From Heligmosomoides polygyrus polygyrus (lineage: Eukaryota; Nematoda; Chromadorea; Rhabditida; Heligmosomidae), in NCBI GenBank assembly GCA_947396885.1, contig OX377205.1, positions 63,894,969 through 63,958,968 of the forward strand: 64,000 bases of DNA, given 5' to 3'. Each line of letters begins with the position of its first letter. The first letter of the stretch is position 1. Below the pieces are notes generated by a model. The model did no database searches. It was not told the origin of the DNA and saw nothing but the letters and a program-made list of their open reading frames with translations. Below are positions 11,601 to 22,358 of this stretch, piece by piece. The translations under genes and the position numbers were made by a program.

Positions 11601-12495
11601 GGATGACGCCGCAGGTATGGCCACCTGGGCGCGCGGCGGTGGCGCCTACAACCAGCCGATACGAACGCCCCCTCCCCAGCCGATGGATGTCTAGTACCAG
11701 TTCCACGACCCCAGAGGGATCGAAGGCTTGATTGGCCTGGACGAGAAAAGCAGAAAAAGGTTCAAAAACCTGGTATAGGGTGCACGCTACAGCCGGCACC
11801 TCCTCCGACTGCGCAACGCGTGCCCCAAAATGCACTATTTGCAAAAATTCAAAACGAATTCATGAAAATATTAAAATATTCTTGCTAATTTCATTAGTTT
11901 CTTTAGGAACAGTCCTAATCGGAGGGATGAGACCTGCAACATTAAAGAACACTAAGGATAAATGTGATAAAGTCACTGAGAAAGAAGTCCGTTAAAAATT
12001 CCGTTAAATTTCTAAAAATTCCCGTTAAGCCGTTAACCCATATTTTAACGAAAAACGCCGTTAATTCGTTCGTTAAATCGTTAACCGTTAAATGTGCACC
12101 CTGGAGTGGACGGATTGATGCCAGATCCGTCGAGCCAAGTGGAGCAGACAGCACCTGGCATGCGTCGACCTCGAGGGACAGCGGACAGGTTTTAGACTCG
12201 TTCTGTTGCCACGCTGAGCAAGCCTTCCAGAATCAGTTTACTGGTGCTGCTTGTCTGTGAAGAGCAGCGCGGAGACCCCCCTATCTACTGGCAAAAGTAG
12301 AGTGGGTGAGGACCGAAAATCGGATGACCGGCGACTCCTTTATCATTTCCTTGACCACTTACATTTGCGATCGCTCTCCAGGCGGCAGGTCCGACCTTCC
12401 GGTGAGGTGACGCTAATTATTTCATTATTGCATTCAGGTATCCAGACACGCCGACAGAGCTTCTCGAGCAGTGGAAGGAGTTGCGTGCGAACTAA
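2672..12495 (+). CDS. Unrecognised 158-residue KEN-box protein, four exons
   Basis: Exons 2672-2727, 2932-3111, 8004-8186 and 12438-12495 join in matching phase (2,2,2) with good sites (AAG/gtattt, GAG/gtgagc, ACAG/gtatcc; acceptors ttcag). They give an uninterrupted 158-residue frame ending TAA. The product is hydrophilic and probably nuclear: an acidic start MDFDDMRPAIDF, a proline-rich middle with KKK and KEEPEE (about 59-75), a basic ARPKRN patch (84-89), a KEN tripeptide in DDKENN (108-110) and a short helical tail TELLEQWKELRAN. KEN boxes are APC/C degrons in other proteins; function here is unproven. No family was recognised. Introns of about 4.9 and 4.25 kb are filled with transposons. 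Exons 1 and 4 are small and could be chosen differently, and an alternative reading runs through 2728. A cDNA would settle the model. Confidence 0.6.
3112..5226. other. Intronic stretch without recognisable content
   Basis: First part of intron 2 of the KEN-box gene. Several short frames exist on both strands, but none shows a domain, splice-supported exon or transposon signature. No RNA gene was seen. Confidence 0.4.
5755..6120. repeat. Degenerate tandem repeat of about 50 bp
   Basis: Units built around GCAGACGTCGTTCAACATGCGTAGG recur roughly every 50 bases from 5755 to 5925, with weaker copies to about 6120. The open frame through it (residues like QTSFNMRRGSQ repeated) is a by-product of the repeat. 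It is the unique-looking core between the arms of the foldback element. Confidence 0.6.
7036..7245. repeat. ATTCGAAT-rich repeat followed by (TA)n
   Basis: Many overlapping ATTCGAAT/TTCGAA palindromes from 7036 to about 7210, then an uninterrupted TA run near 7219-7245. It interrupts the right arm of the foldback element, so it arose or inserted after that arm formed. Confidence 0.7.
7635..7810 (+). mobile_element. 5'-truncated tRNA-derived SINE copy
   Basis: Diverged copy of the SINE seen in full at 23134 and 54621, here in + orientation. It starts near TACCAGACTTGTTTGGGA, contains the CATCGGCTGGCC block, and ends in a TTTATCC-type tail near 7795-7808. The head with the A and B boxes is missing. 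It lies in intron 2 of the KEN-box gene. Confidence 0.65.
9532..11826 (-). mobile_element. tRNA-derived SINE split by a MULE
   Basis: SINE in minus orientation. The 3' part with its GGATAA-type (TTATCC on the minus strand) tail lies at 9532-9665, and the 5' part at 11677-11826. The halves are continuous in the copies at 23134 and 54621. The whole is flanked by imperfect 11-bp repeats AAAATACACTA (9521-9531) and AAAATGCACTA (11827-11837). It is itself inserted in the hAT element. Short minus-strand frames here are not genes. Confidence 0.75.
9667..11675. mobile_element. MULE-like element with very long terminal inverted repeats
   Basis: About 2.0 kb with inverted arms of roughly 550 bp (9667 to about 10225 against about 11105 to 11675), clearly alignable including the CATACCTGCGGCG and GTCGACCAGATTTGCC blocks. 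It interrupts a SINE at CCAGCCGATGG, which is present on both sides (9656-9666 and 11676-11686). A 9-11 bp target duplication plus long arms is the pattern of Mutator-like elements. The interior has a 105-residue + frame (10349-10666) with no recognised domain, so the copy is probably non-autonomous. Confidence 0.75.
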
Positions 12496-13060
12496 TTCGA
12501 ATCCCCCCGTGTGTAGTCGAGCGTGTTCGATTCTCAACTAACATCGAAAAGCGTTTTATTCACAACCAACAACATTCGCGATTGTACATCAGTTGACACT
12601 CGAATTATCCAGCTCGGTCTGACTTTGTAGCTGTTCCCAACACATATACGTTGCACTATTTCATTTTTATTTGTTAGACACCGGTTTTATTGTCACCCGC
12701 TCATAGATATTATTGATATACATATAGTAGCCGAATACGTTATCGTCAGCAGCATCATCATCGTCATCGTCAAGTTCAAAGCCATTTGTCCGCCTTGGAG
12801 CTGTGTTCCCGAGTCGGGAAGCGCTGCCGGACGTCAAATGGCTCCAAGTGCATAGCGTGCTGATGTTTTAGTGATGCATGTTTTAGTCATATGGGTTGTG
12901 TGTGAACCACCCTGTATGATTGATGTATTTTCCCGCTGTGAAATGATCAAAAAGATAAAGATGGTTTTTAAATTGGGTCTGCCACAGACAAGGGCAAGCG
13001 CTAGGCTTGAGACTGGCTGCCTGTTGAGTCTTCAAGCCTCTGATCCTAAGCAGAGTGCAC
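12496..13060. other. 3' flank of the KEN-box gene
   Basis: Stretch after the TAA of the KEN-box gene, presumably 3' UTR and spacer. It holds an inverted pair around AGCCATTTGTCCGCCTTGGAGC / CAAATGGCTCCAAG (about 12779-12850) but no gene, and no convincing AATAAA close to the stop. Confidence 0.4.
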
Positions 13061-13858
13061 CAGGGTGCACAAAAAGTTCTGTGCGTTAATCTTTTAAAAT
13101 TCTTCTAACGGAAATCTTTCGTTAAATTTCCGGTAAATCACCAAATCTCAATGAAAGTACATTTGGCTGCAAACTATTGTTCCAAATGAAAAAAATCAGA
13201 AAAACCGTGTGACGGATGGAGTGTAACGTACTACAATGTAACACAAACAATACACAATCAACAAAGTGAGCAGCTTTCAGCAACAAATTATCTTCAGAGT
13301 GTGGAAGAAGAACAGGTAATGAATTATTATTCAAGGGGACGGTAGTTCGGAGCTGGTGCCCGCATCGCACAGGCAAGGCATCTTAGAATGTAGGTTAGAT
13401 CAGGCAGATCCCGAAGTTTCCTCCATTTTCTAGTTCTGTGTGAAACCGTTTCGCGTGGCTGTTCTATAGCACAACCTGATACAGGCACCAACCCGGTAGT
13501 ACCGAAAGGGACTAATAAAAATACCATTAAAAGCCCATTGGAATGTTAACGTTCAGGAAAAGCAGCTTCTGAAAATATTGCTATTAGCGTTTCTCTAAAA
13601 ATTATTTAAAATACGTCCGTTGGTTGAGGACATTTTCTCCGTATCGAATGTCCCAGGCGGTGAGCAAAAGTAAATCGGGATAGGCATATCTTACGTGGGG
13701 TCAGACCAAGTATCCTACATCGGGAGGATGAGGCTTGCAATATTGGTGAAAGTGAAAGTGATAAACCTGATGAGAAAAAAGTCGCAAAAAATTCTGTTTA
13801 ATTTCTAAAAACATCCGTTAACTCGTTAAATCCGTTAAATCCTCAACCGTTAAATGTG
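13061..13858. mobile_element. Second copy of the hAT element
   Basis: It starts CAGGGTGCACAAAAAGTTCTGTGCG and stays homologous to the outer parts of the element at 8655, including the GTTAAATTTCCGGTAAATC block and the terminal CGTTAAATGTG region. The right tip is eroded, so no 8-bp duplication can be read. It carries no nested insertion and thus shows the uninterrupted structure. Confidence 0.75.
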
Positions 13859-14139
13859 ATGTGAATCGTGCCAGGATCCCTCACCTGGCCAATCGCCGCG
13901 CCCCGCCACGTTCGCCGTCCGCGGATCGCAGACGCCGGGGACGGTCAGGTGGTACATCTGCCCCTGCTGGAGGGCGTGCGATCTTCCTCTCATCCCCCTT
14001 GCTCACCCACCTCCAACCCCTAGGCTTCACCGAGAGTCTAACGGCTGCCTTACGAAACCTTTGACACGCAAATCAAAAGTATCCGGCCCGCAGAACAGCG
14101 GATGTACCTCCTAACACCACGCCCCCTAGAGGAGGCATG

Positions 14140-14196
14140 TGGGGGGGGGGGCAGTCGTTCGGTACACCGACGCCCACTTCCCCCCCCCCCCCCCCT
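14140..14196. repeat. Facing poly-G and poly-C tracts
   Basis: A run of about 11 G (from 14142) faces a run of about 14 C (14181-14194), separated by about 30 bases. They can form a strong hairpin or G-quadruplex. No gene is associated. Confidence 0.7.
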
Positions 14197-14514
14197 GCCC
14201 GCGCCGCCCTATTTGGACAAGTTTGCCGCGTGCGAGACCGTCGTTAATTGGCGTGAGGTCGTCCAGAAACCTAACAGCTGGATAGGAGACGATTGGCAAG
14301 CGCATCTCGGGGAACTCTGAAGTCATTTTCTAGTTCGGCTCGGCTATGGAGGCAGTTGAGGAAAGGAGAACGTCGCCCTTCTCTCTAGATTCTTTCAATT
14401 TTCACCACAATTCTTTAAATTTTCGCCTCAACTAGAGACTATGGTGATTCCGGTCAGGAGTTCTACATTGAAGGCTCACCGTCCTCTCTTCCCAAGGATC
14501 AGACAATTTTCTCG

Positions 14515-14988
14515 TCTTCGTAAGATTCAGATGCAGTCCAACGTTCCTACATACACGATCGACGTCGGCCAGCATTCGCTCCGCCTGGCTGATGCTCGGT
14601 GTTATGAGCACGATGTCGTCAGCAAAGTGAAGATGGTGCAGCTGCCGGCCGTCGACCTTCACTACCTTGTCTTCCCGTTCTAGTTTGCGCATGATGTTTT
14701 CGAGGGTGGCACTGAAGAGCTCCGGGGATACGGTATCCCCTTGCCGAACCCCTCTCCTTACGTCGATGACGACGTCGTTGTAGAACGGTGAGATCCTGGT
14801 GGTGAATCCACTGTACTGCTCTCGAAGGACTCTGATGTGCTGAGTAGGAACACCCTGAGTGAGCAGGGCTTCGAGGACCGCTTCAGTTTCGACGGAGTCA
14901 AATGCCTTCTTCAGGTCGATGAACGTAAGGCACAGCGGCAACTTGTACTCTCGCGACACTTCGATGAGCTTCGTGATGGGGTGTATGT
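14515..14988 (-). pseudogene. RTE-type reverse transcriptase fragment
   Basis: Internal RT fragment closely matching 51175-51640 of the RTE element at 50760-53381. It has [29 protein letters not shown] and [12 protein letters not shown] in one open frame. Both ends are truncated: upstream it switches at the HPITKL segment to unrelated repeat DNA, and downstream at NLTKT. A dead 5'- and 3'-truncated copy. Confidence 0.9.
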
Positions 14989-14993
14989 ATGCT

Positions 14994-15236
14994 TGAATGA
15001 CATCCACAGAAAATCTGTAATTTGGTCAATATCGATTAATGGCGATCTATACTTTGAAAGCGAACTCCGTAATCGTATTCAGCGACCCCGATTACCCCCA
15101 GGGCTGAAGTTCCGGCGCGCTTGAATGACATCCGCAGAAAATCGATAATTTGCTCAATATCGATTGATGGCGATCGATACTTCAATTCACGTTCGGCGAC
15201 CTCGATAACTCCAGGGCTGAAGTTTCGGGCCGCTGT
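14994..15236. repeat. Tandem pair of an ATCGAT-rich dispersed repeat
   Basis: Two head-to-tail units of about 120 bp, each starting TTGAATGACATCC and containing TCAATATCGATTRATGGCGAT and CCAGGGCTGAAGTT. Related fragments lie at 10352-10445 (inverted) and 53900-53965. Class unknown. Confidence 0.65.
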
Positions 15237-15311
15237 TGAGCACCATCAACTTTTGAGTATGGCCAGTACGCATGCGTGCCCCCACTCCAGTCGCGACGGA
15301 CGGACGGACGG

Positions 15312-15540
<229 letters not shown>

Positions 15541-15815
15541 CAGAGAGAGAGAGGAAATAAGGAAGGTGACAGAAGGAAGGGCAGGACTGTCCGCCTTGGC
15601 AGAGCAGCGTCGGCGGAGTGACGCCGTTTCGGTTTGAACAGATATAGCGCATGACCGCGCACGCCGCGTGTGAGGACGCGTACGTGATCTTTCAAACCAA
15701 TTAGGCGCGAAACACTAGCTTGCATGAAAGCTTCTTACAAGCTTGCACTGCAGTTAGTTGCGTGCAAGTTTAAAATTCCTAGGTGCAACCTTGCAAGTTA
15801 TTTAGCCGCGAGGGA

Positions 15816-15897
15816 TAAGGCGCAAGTAACTTGTTTTCGAGGTCAAAAGGCGCAAGTAACTTGTTTTGGAGCTCATAAGGCGCAAGTAACTTGCTCA
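15816..15897. repeat. 30-bp tandem repeat, three units
   Basis: Three copies of AAGGCGCAAGTAACTTG spaced 30 bases apart. Neighbouring sequence back to 15720 has degenerate CTTGCAAGTT motifs of the same kind. Non-coding. Confidence 0.8.
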
Positions 15898-15939
15898 AAA
15901 TTTTCTGAGTTGCCCCGCCTCTTTCTGAGGGCGGTGTAT

Positions 15940-16075
15940 GGCCTTTGTCATACCATCGCTCACCCCGAGCGACGCCTAATGATATGCTCCCATATCGACC
16001 GGGCGGCGCGATGGAATCGATATGGGTGCATATCATTGGGCGTTGCTCGGGATGAGCGATGGTATGACAAAGGCC
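15940..16075. repeat. Foldback MITE, GGCCTTTGTCATACC termini
   Basis: A 136-bp near-palindrome whose arms start GGCCTTTGTCATACCATCGC and end with the reverse complement. TAT flanks both sides, compatible with a 3-bp target duplication of PIF/Harbinger type. Inner arms carry ATCGATATGGG/CCCATATCGA. No coding capacity. Confidence 0.75.
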
Positions 16076-16079
16076 TATG

Positions 16080-17680
16080 CAACGACTCTCCGCCCCTCCT
16101 GTCGCGCTGCCGCAGCCGCCGGACGATGAGAGGCTGGTGTAGTTTCCGCCCGCGGAACGGCAGCCGGCTGTCGGTCCAGCACGCCGTTCCCCAAGTCCGG
16201 CGCCGAAAACAAGCTCCAATGCGGCGCGGGGCGCCCCAGGTCGAAGACGACTGTCCGCGGAGGTGCCCCGGACACAAAGGAGACAGAGGACGGTCGGGGT
16301 GTATTACTCTTGGAGATTGGGGAGAGGCCTCAATTAGACTTTGGCGACCGCTAGACCGCCGAACGTCTGGTAACCAATAACACAGATAAGCTAGGGGGTG
16401 CTCATACTTCGCGACGGCGGAGGCGGGGCGACAGGGCGAAGGATACGCATCCGATTTATGCGGAGTCGTCTGTGAAAAATCGACAAGTATGCCTTGCTTT
16501 GCCGCTCTTGTCGCTGGCCACTCCCGTCGTGGAATATGAACAGGCATTTAGACGTGGGCAACAGAAAAAAGCTGAGCATCCCGATGTTACAGGATGTTTT
16601 GTTCCGGACGAAGTTCTTGCCCCAGGCGGGACTCTAACCAGTGAACTCTCCTTCCCGGGTAGGATGATAGGCAACTGTTCGAGCAACTCGATGGTCAACG
16701 GGACGACGGGTGTTGCAGGTGACTATTATTACTATACTAGCTGTGGAGACCCGGCAGCAGAGTGAAAATAGTGGACGTCTAAGCGGAGGATGGGGCCAGG
16801 ACCAAACCAGACACCACCGCCGCAAATCCCATTTTTCACGTGCCGTGGGTACGGTGGTGGGCGATGTGTCGTGTGCGATTGCGGCGCGCTGCGTGTGGCC
16901 GGATCGATACGGTCGCCGCCGGGTGGTCGCGCTCCCGCCGCGACGAGGAGGAGGACCAGGCAGCGCTATTCGTCGTCCTGCTGAGAGGCCTCGTCCGTCG
17001 ATCGTTTCTCATTGTCCATCCATCCCATCATCGATCAGTCCTCCAAAGTGCATTAGAATTTACCTCGCGAACCGTTTGTGGAATGTGCTCCCTCCATCAC
17101 GCCAGAAAATGCTATCGCTCTCGCCATCCGAGGTTGGGCCGGTAAAACACTACACTCTTCTTCGTTCCTTGTGTGAACATACGCATACACACCTACTCGC
17201 TTCTTGACTGCCGCATTCGCTGCTAGGAACCGAAGTTGTGCGTTAATGCGCGCAGTAGGACTAACTGTAAGGTCGTGTTGGACATATCGTGGGGTGCTTC
17301 TAGTTCTTGTCGGCCCCACACTCACAAATACTGCTAATTACAGTATGAGAAGGGGATTCATCAAGTGAGCCGGGTTTAGCCGTTTTTACTCTTGAAAAAG
17401 TGAAAAAACAACATCAGAGTAGTTTGAAATCGGTGAGGGAAGATATGTTCAGCCTTAGCGTCCAAATTTATTAAAAAATTTATTTATGCCAGCTGTGTTA
17501 ATGTTTAATTAAAATGGGTCTGTTGGAGCAGTTTTTGTAGTCTCTGGTTAGAAATCCAGTGCGTGGCAAAATGCAAAGCTCGACAACTTCTTACGGTTAG
17601 TACCAGCGAAACGTTTCAAAATTTGGTGTTCAGGATGAAATTTCTTCGTAAGTGATCCAATCACAGCTCTCGGAATACTA
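16080..17680. other. Intergenic region upstream of the ZC3H18-like gene
   Basis: GC-rich sequence with many overlapping short frames on all strands (16100-17200), then AT-rich sequence. No frame shows domain content or supported splice structure. The part just upstream of 17690 presumably holds the promoter and outron of the next gene. Confidence 0.4.
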
Positions 17681-17690
17681 GGATATTCAG
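17681..17690 (+). promoter_or_regulatory. Likely spliced-leader acceptor of the ZC3H18-like gene
   Basis: GGATATTCAG ends 17 bases before the ATG at 17708, the usual spacing of a nematode trans-splice site. Inferred from position and motif. Confidence 0.45.
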
Positions 17691-17707
17691 GTCGGAGTTG
17701 TTGTGGG

Positions 17708-20700
17708 ATGGCGGAGGAGTTGAACTGCGACCTAGACGATGGTACGCATAACGACTGCTCTAATGACGGCTCCAAGTCAAGCATAGAAGATGCTCAAGGT
17801 ACGTGCTCGCCTTGAAAGAGGCGACAGATGCGTTATAGTTCCCACTTTTCAGAGCAGGCGAGGGATACAAAGGGGAGCTATCAAGCGACTTCAGACAAAA
17901 TGGAGGATGTGCTAGACCTAGACTATGACGAAGGCTCGCCCAATTGTGCACAGGAGAGAGCAGATGACGGTGATGAAGGCGAAGCGGTATGCCCTTCCGT
18001 CGAAGACGGCTCGTTCACAGAAATGAGCTCAATAATTTTTAAAGAGTTCCGATGGGGAAATTGAAGATTCAAGTGACGAAAACAACGGCAAGCAAGAAGA
18101 CGGTGATAAGGAGGAGGGCGAGATTGAGGACAGCGATGAAGAGGGCGAGATTGACGATAAGAAACTGCGAAAGGTCCCCATTGAGGTAATTTCTCGCCTT
18201 GTAAGCGCTCGTGAACGCATGCTAAATTCACATGGTTTTTAGGCACGCCTTTCTCGGCCAGTTGTTCCTTCGCGACCCGAGAGACTAGGCAGAACTCGAG
18301 GAGAGTGCCCATACGAAATAAATGGCTCCTGCACATGGGGTCCTGACTGTAGCTACACCCATCGCAATAAGGTGGTGAGTGCCACGGTAGGAGTCGCTAA
18401 CTGCTCGCCTCTTAGGATGAAGAGTAGTTGTTTGGGAATCCGTTCAGTCTCAGCTGGAATCACTTTTCGAAAGCTCTTGTTCTGCATTTGTATGGGGGAC
18501 ATTTGATCCTCAGCTAAGAGTTACTTCTCTGATTTCTATGGAACAGATCTTTGTTTCTTTCCCTGTCAGATTGGTCGTCATATATTGTCCACCCGTTTTC
18601 AGGAGCACGGAAGGCTGTTCGCAAGAGTAAAAGTTGCTGAAGGTCCGTCCAATGGTAATTCTGGTATCATAGCTCTGGAAACGCGACCTTGTGTAGTCAT
18701 AACGATTGGATGTGGTAAATCTCATGCATCTCTTCAGAAAGCTCATGGGAAAGAGGTCTCCGGGAGGCGCGAGAAGCTATGCGAAGGGCGTCCAAAAAGC
18801 GTGAAGAGCCGGAATTCGAAATAAAACGTCTAACCGCTGCACCGACGGGCGAACGTATCAGAAGCACCCGAGATTCGGACTCTGATGAATCTTCTCCGCG
18901 CAGGTGTGTGTTTGTTGCCAATGTGCTTTGTACTGTTGGACGGATGTATCAAAAGGCTGATGAGATTAGGCTGAACAGCTTCCTTGCTCAGTCTATGACT
19001 TTGCCTAAGATATTGACCAAGGCCATAAACGGAGTTGCAGAATCAAGTGCAGAGCATTTTTTGGCGTTGCCAATGTACTGCTTAGGGAGCAGTGATAAAC
19101 TATTCAAGAGCATGTTTACTAATTGGAATAACATTTACGCTCCAGGAATAATACCAGACTGTCCAATAATTCTTGTCCGAAAATTTCACCATTTTTAATT
19201 TTTTTCAACTTCATTGAAAAACAAGTCTAATCAGCAATATAATCACCACTGTTATCCACAACAGTGGCCCATCGATTGGGCAGGTCGCCGATGCCGTTCG
19301 CCCAGAACTCCGAGGGCTGCGACTCGAAAAGTCCGCGATGTCGGATTTGAGGTTGTCGTAGTTGGTGAATTTTCTTCCGGCCAAATGGTGCTTCAGCAGG
19401 CGGAACAAGTGGTAGTCGGAGGGGGCGAGGTCCGGGGAATACGGCGGATGGGCAACCGTCTCCCAGCCGAGCGTCGCCAACTTCTGCTGGGTCTCCTTCG
19501 CCACGTGGGGGCGCGCGTTGTCGTGCACCAGGTGGACGCTTTTCTCGGATGGCGGCGGCTAGTTTCTCGAGCTGATCGGTGTAGATGGAGGCGGTGACCG
19601 TCCTGCCTTGCGGGAGCAGCTCGAAGTACAGCATGCCCTTGGCGTCCCACCAGCAGCAGTGCATGATCTTCAGCGGATGTTCCCTGTCCTCGAGGCTCGT
19701 GTTGCGGCTCTCGAAACGATTGGACCAGCGCCTGACTGTGCGTTGGGACCCTGCATCCTCCTTGCACGCTCTGCTGATGTTGGCGACCGCGGTGCCCGTG
19801 TCGTTGCCCAGCAGCCACTCGTAGTACACGAACGTACGAATTCGACCTTGGTCCATTTTAGCTTGTACTGGTAGCTAGACGCGGCGACTGCGCCTTATAT
19901 ACCCCTAGCGTGGAACTCTGGAGAACCTTCTAGAAGGTTTTTACACTTTATCCTATTCGCTAGGCTGATACAATCGAGTGATTTTGCGTTTTTTTCCAAG
20001 CCCATTAGTTTTAGTGTTCTCCTGTTTTTTCCAAAGTTTGCTCGTCAAAGGCTGAATGGAGCGCATTCTGTTCCGGACAGTAGTTCAAGTAAACCGTTGC
20101 GGTCTTCGGTAGGGATCTTTTCTGCAGTGTCATTTGTGGTCGTCGAATCGGTCACCAATGCGCGAACTCCACCTTCCACTTTTTCGCGCTATTTCAACTC
20201 GCAGCGTATGTTGTCAATGAGAAAGCAAATCGTGGAAGGTTTGTCGGATCCATTGTGAGGTTTGCTACGCATCCCGCGCGTCAGTGCGATTCCATTTATG
20301 CTTATGGTTAGCTAAGGATTGAAGTGCACCTCAGGGATGTTGTCATGGAGTTCGTACAAACAAGGGAAGATTTCCTTCAAGGAAGGGGTTGTTCTAGGTC
20401 AACCCCCGGGGAACGTTTGGTGACCGCTCTACATAGGAGAATGCAAAGGTCATTGTGTTGAACTTCGCTGACAAGTTCGGCCCCAATCCAAGTGCGGCGG
20501 AGCAGTAGAGGGGTTCTTATTTGACACCAGCACGAGCAGAGCCAAAACCGACTCATGACGCAAATGAGTTTGCCGTCTCTTGAAGATTTATACACATGCA
20601 TTGCTGGGGGTAGAAAGCGTTACAACAATTAGAACAGAAGGAACTCTTAAATTGCATTTATTAGTAGCCGATGAACACAGACTGGCCATGACTTTTTCGT

Positions 20701-22287
20701 TGACGTCCGCATTGTCCTGGATTATTGGAATTTCAGCCATCTGTTAGCTATTTTACGTAATAATTGACTGTTCAAGGCGGTCACCTCAGTCACGGCACAG
20801 CATTCCATCATTACTGGACATTAATACGCTGGCTCCTCCAAGATTCCAAGGTCGATCTTCAGCACACAAAGGTATGTTCACTTCTCCGTTGTCTCCTTCA
20901 AGCAAGTGAAAAATTTGCTGATCGTGAGAAGTGCGTTGTTTTGTGAGACAAGAATGCCCAACTGTCATGTGCTTGGAGTTCGTTAGAGTCAGCTTGTGTG
21001 GTTTGTAATGATGGTGTGAGTTTTGTGTCAGACGGTGTGCGTAACGCGACCCGTGGTTCGCCCTGCTATTCTGAAGACGACGACGTGCCGGCCACTCGAC
21101 TAAGTGTTGTAGACAGTGGAAGGTTTAAAGATCGCAGCGAAGGCTACAGAGAGCGGCGTGAAATCAAGGGTGGGCTTTACTATTGTTGGGTGATATCGGT
21201 GCTCTGGTGTCTGACGTCTGTGTGCTGTGGCAGTTTTATGTGTTGATTGAACTCTGTTGTTCCACTGGCCTTGCTTCGTCCTTAGATTTGAAATTGCAGG
21301 TTTCCTTGTTTAGGAAAAGTTGCCCCTTCAGATCTCGGTCCCCAGGTACGTTATCCGTGCGGCCGCCCAACGCAACGTCGAAGTGACGCAAGAAGAAGCG
21401 GCGGTGACAGTGGTGCTCCTCCAACCTCTCGGCCGGAAAAAAGCAAGGAATCGTCATCAAGTCATCGTTCGCGTCGGAGCTCCCCGCACAACTCGACATC
21501 AACAAGGGCGAGCCGCAGTGGAAGGTATACGGCATTTTTTTCCAGCGCTGTCTCTGGCTCTGTTCATTTCTGCTTCGTTTAAGGATATCTCCATCCCTTG
21601 ACGCCTCTCCGATAAGCAGTGACTCTTCATTGTCGCCAACTCGAAGCCCTCGTAAGTCTGTAGGTGCTACACCGTCTGAGCGAAATGGAAGCAGAAACGG
21701 TTGGGAATTTATTAATGAAGCATAGCCGCGTCGGAAAAGTGTGTTATGATTGCTGTTCCAGCGAAGAAGAAGAATCTGCCAGGGGGCGCGATGGGCGATG
21801 TCACAGATCCATGGGCCCGCAAAAAGAAGGCAAACACGTGGGGCCGTGGGAGCAGCGAAGTCAAGCAGAGGGAGCGATCAACAAGCAACAGCTCGTGAGC
21901 GTTGCATTTCGATGTAGTACTGGAGTTTTGTCTCACTTTGGCCGTAAACATGTGAGAGTTCAGGTCAACTTCGTCAAACAGCAGCGAAAAGCTAAGGCGC
22001 GCTGCTACTTCAACTAGCTCTTCTCGGCCTTCTCGCCGACAGCGTACGCCGCCTAGTACTAAGGTAATGGAGTACACAAAAGCAGCTAGAACAGTGGCTA
22101 AAAGTGGAAGTCGGTATTACTTAGTCAACTTGAGGAAGCATAGATCTGAGCGTGATTTGCTAACAAACCACTTGAATTGTTCAAGAGATGAATTCTTTGC
22201 AATATCTTTATCACCTTGAGGTACGAGCTGCCTTCTCTATTTGTAAAAGAATTTGCATATAGTCATACCAAGCATAGTCATGCCACA

Positions 22288-22358
<71 letters not shown>

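Larger units (their letters stand above)
8655..12103. mobile_element. Non-autonomous hAT element with nested insertions
   Basis: It begins CAGGGGTGCAC and ends GTGCACCCTG, the terminal form expected of hAT transposons. It is flanked by an 8-bp direct duplication GAGTGGAC (8647-8654 and 12104-12111), the hAT signature. Subterminal regions are rich in CGTTAAAT-type motifs. Removing the nested SINE/MULE (9532-11826) leaves about 1.15 kb that aligns along its length with the copy at 13061. No transposase frame. It lies entirely inside the last intron of the KEN-box gene. Confidence 0.85.
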
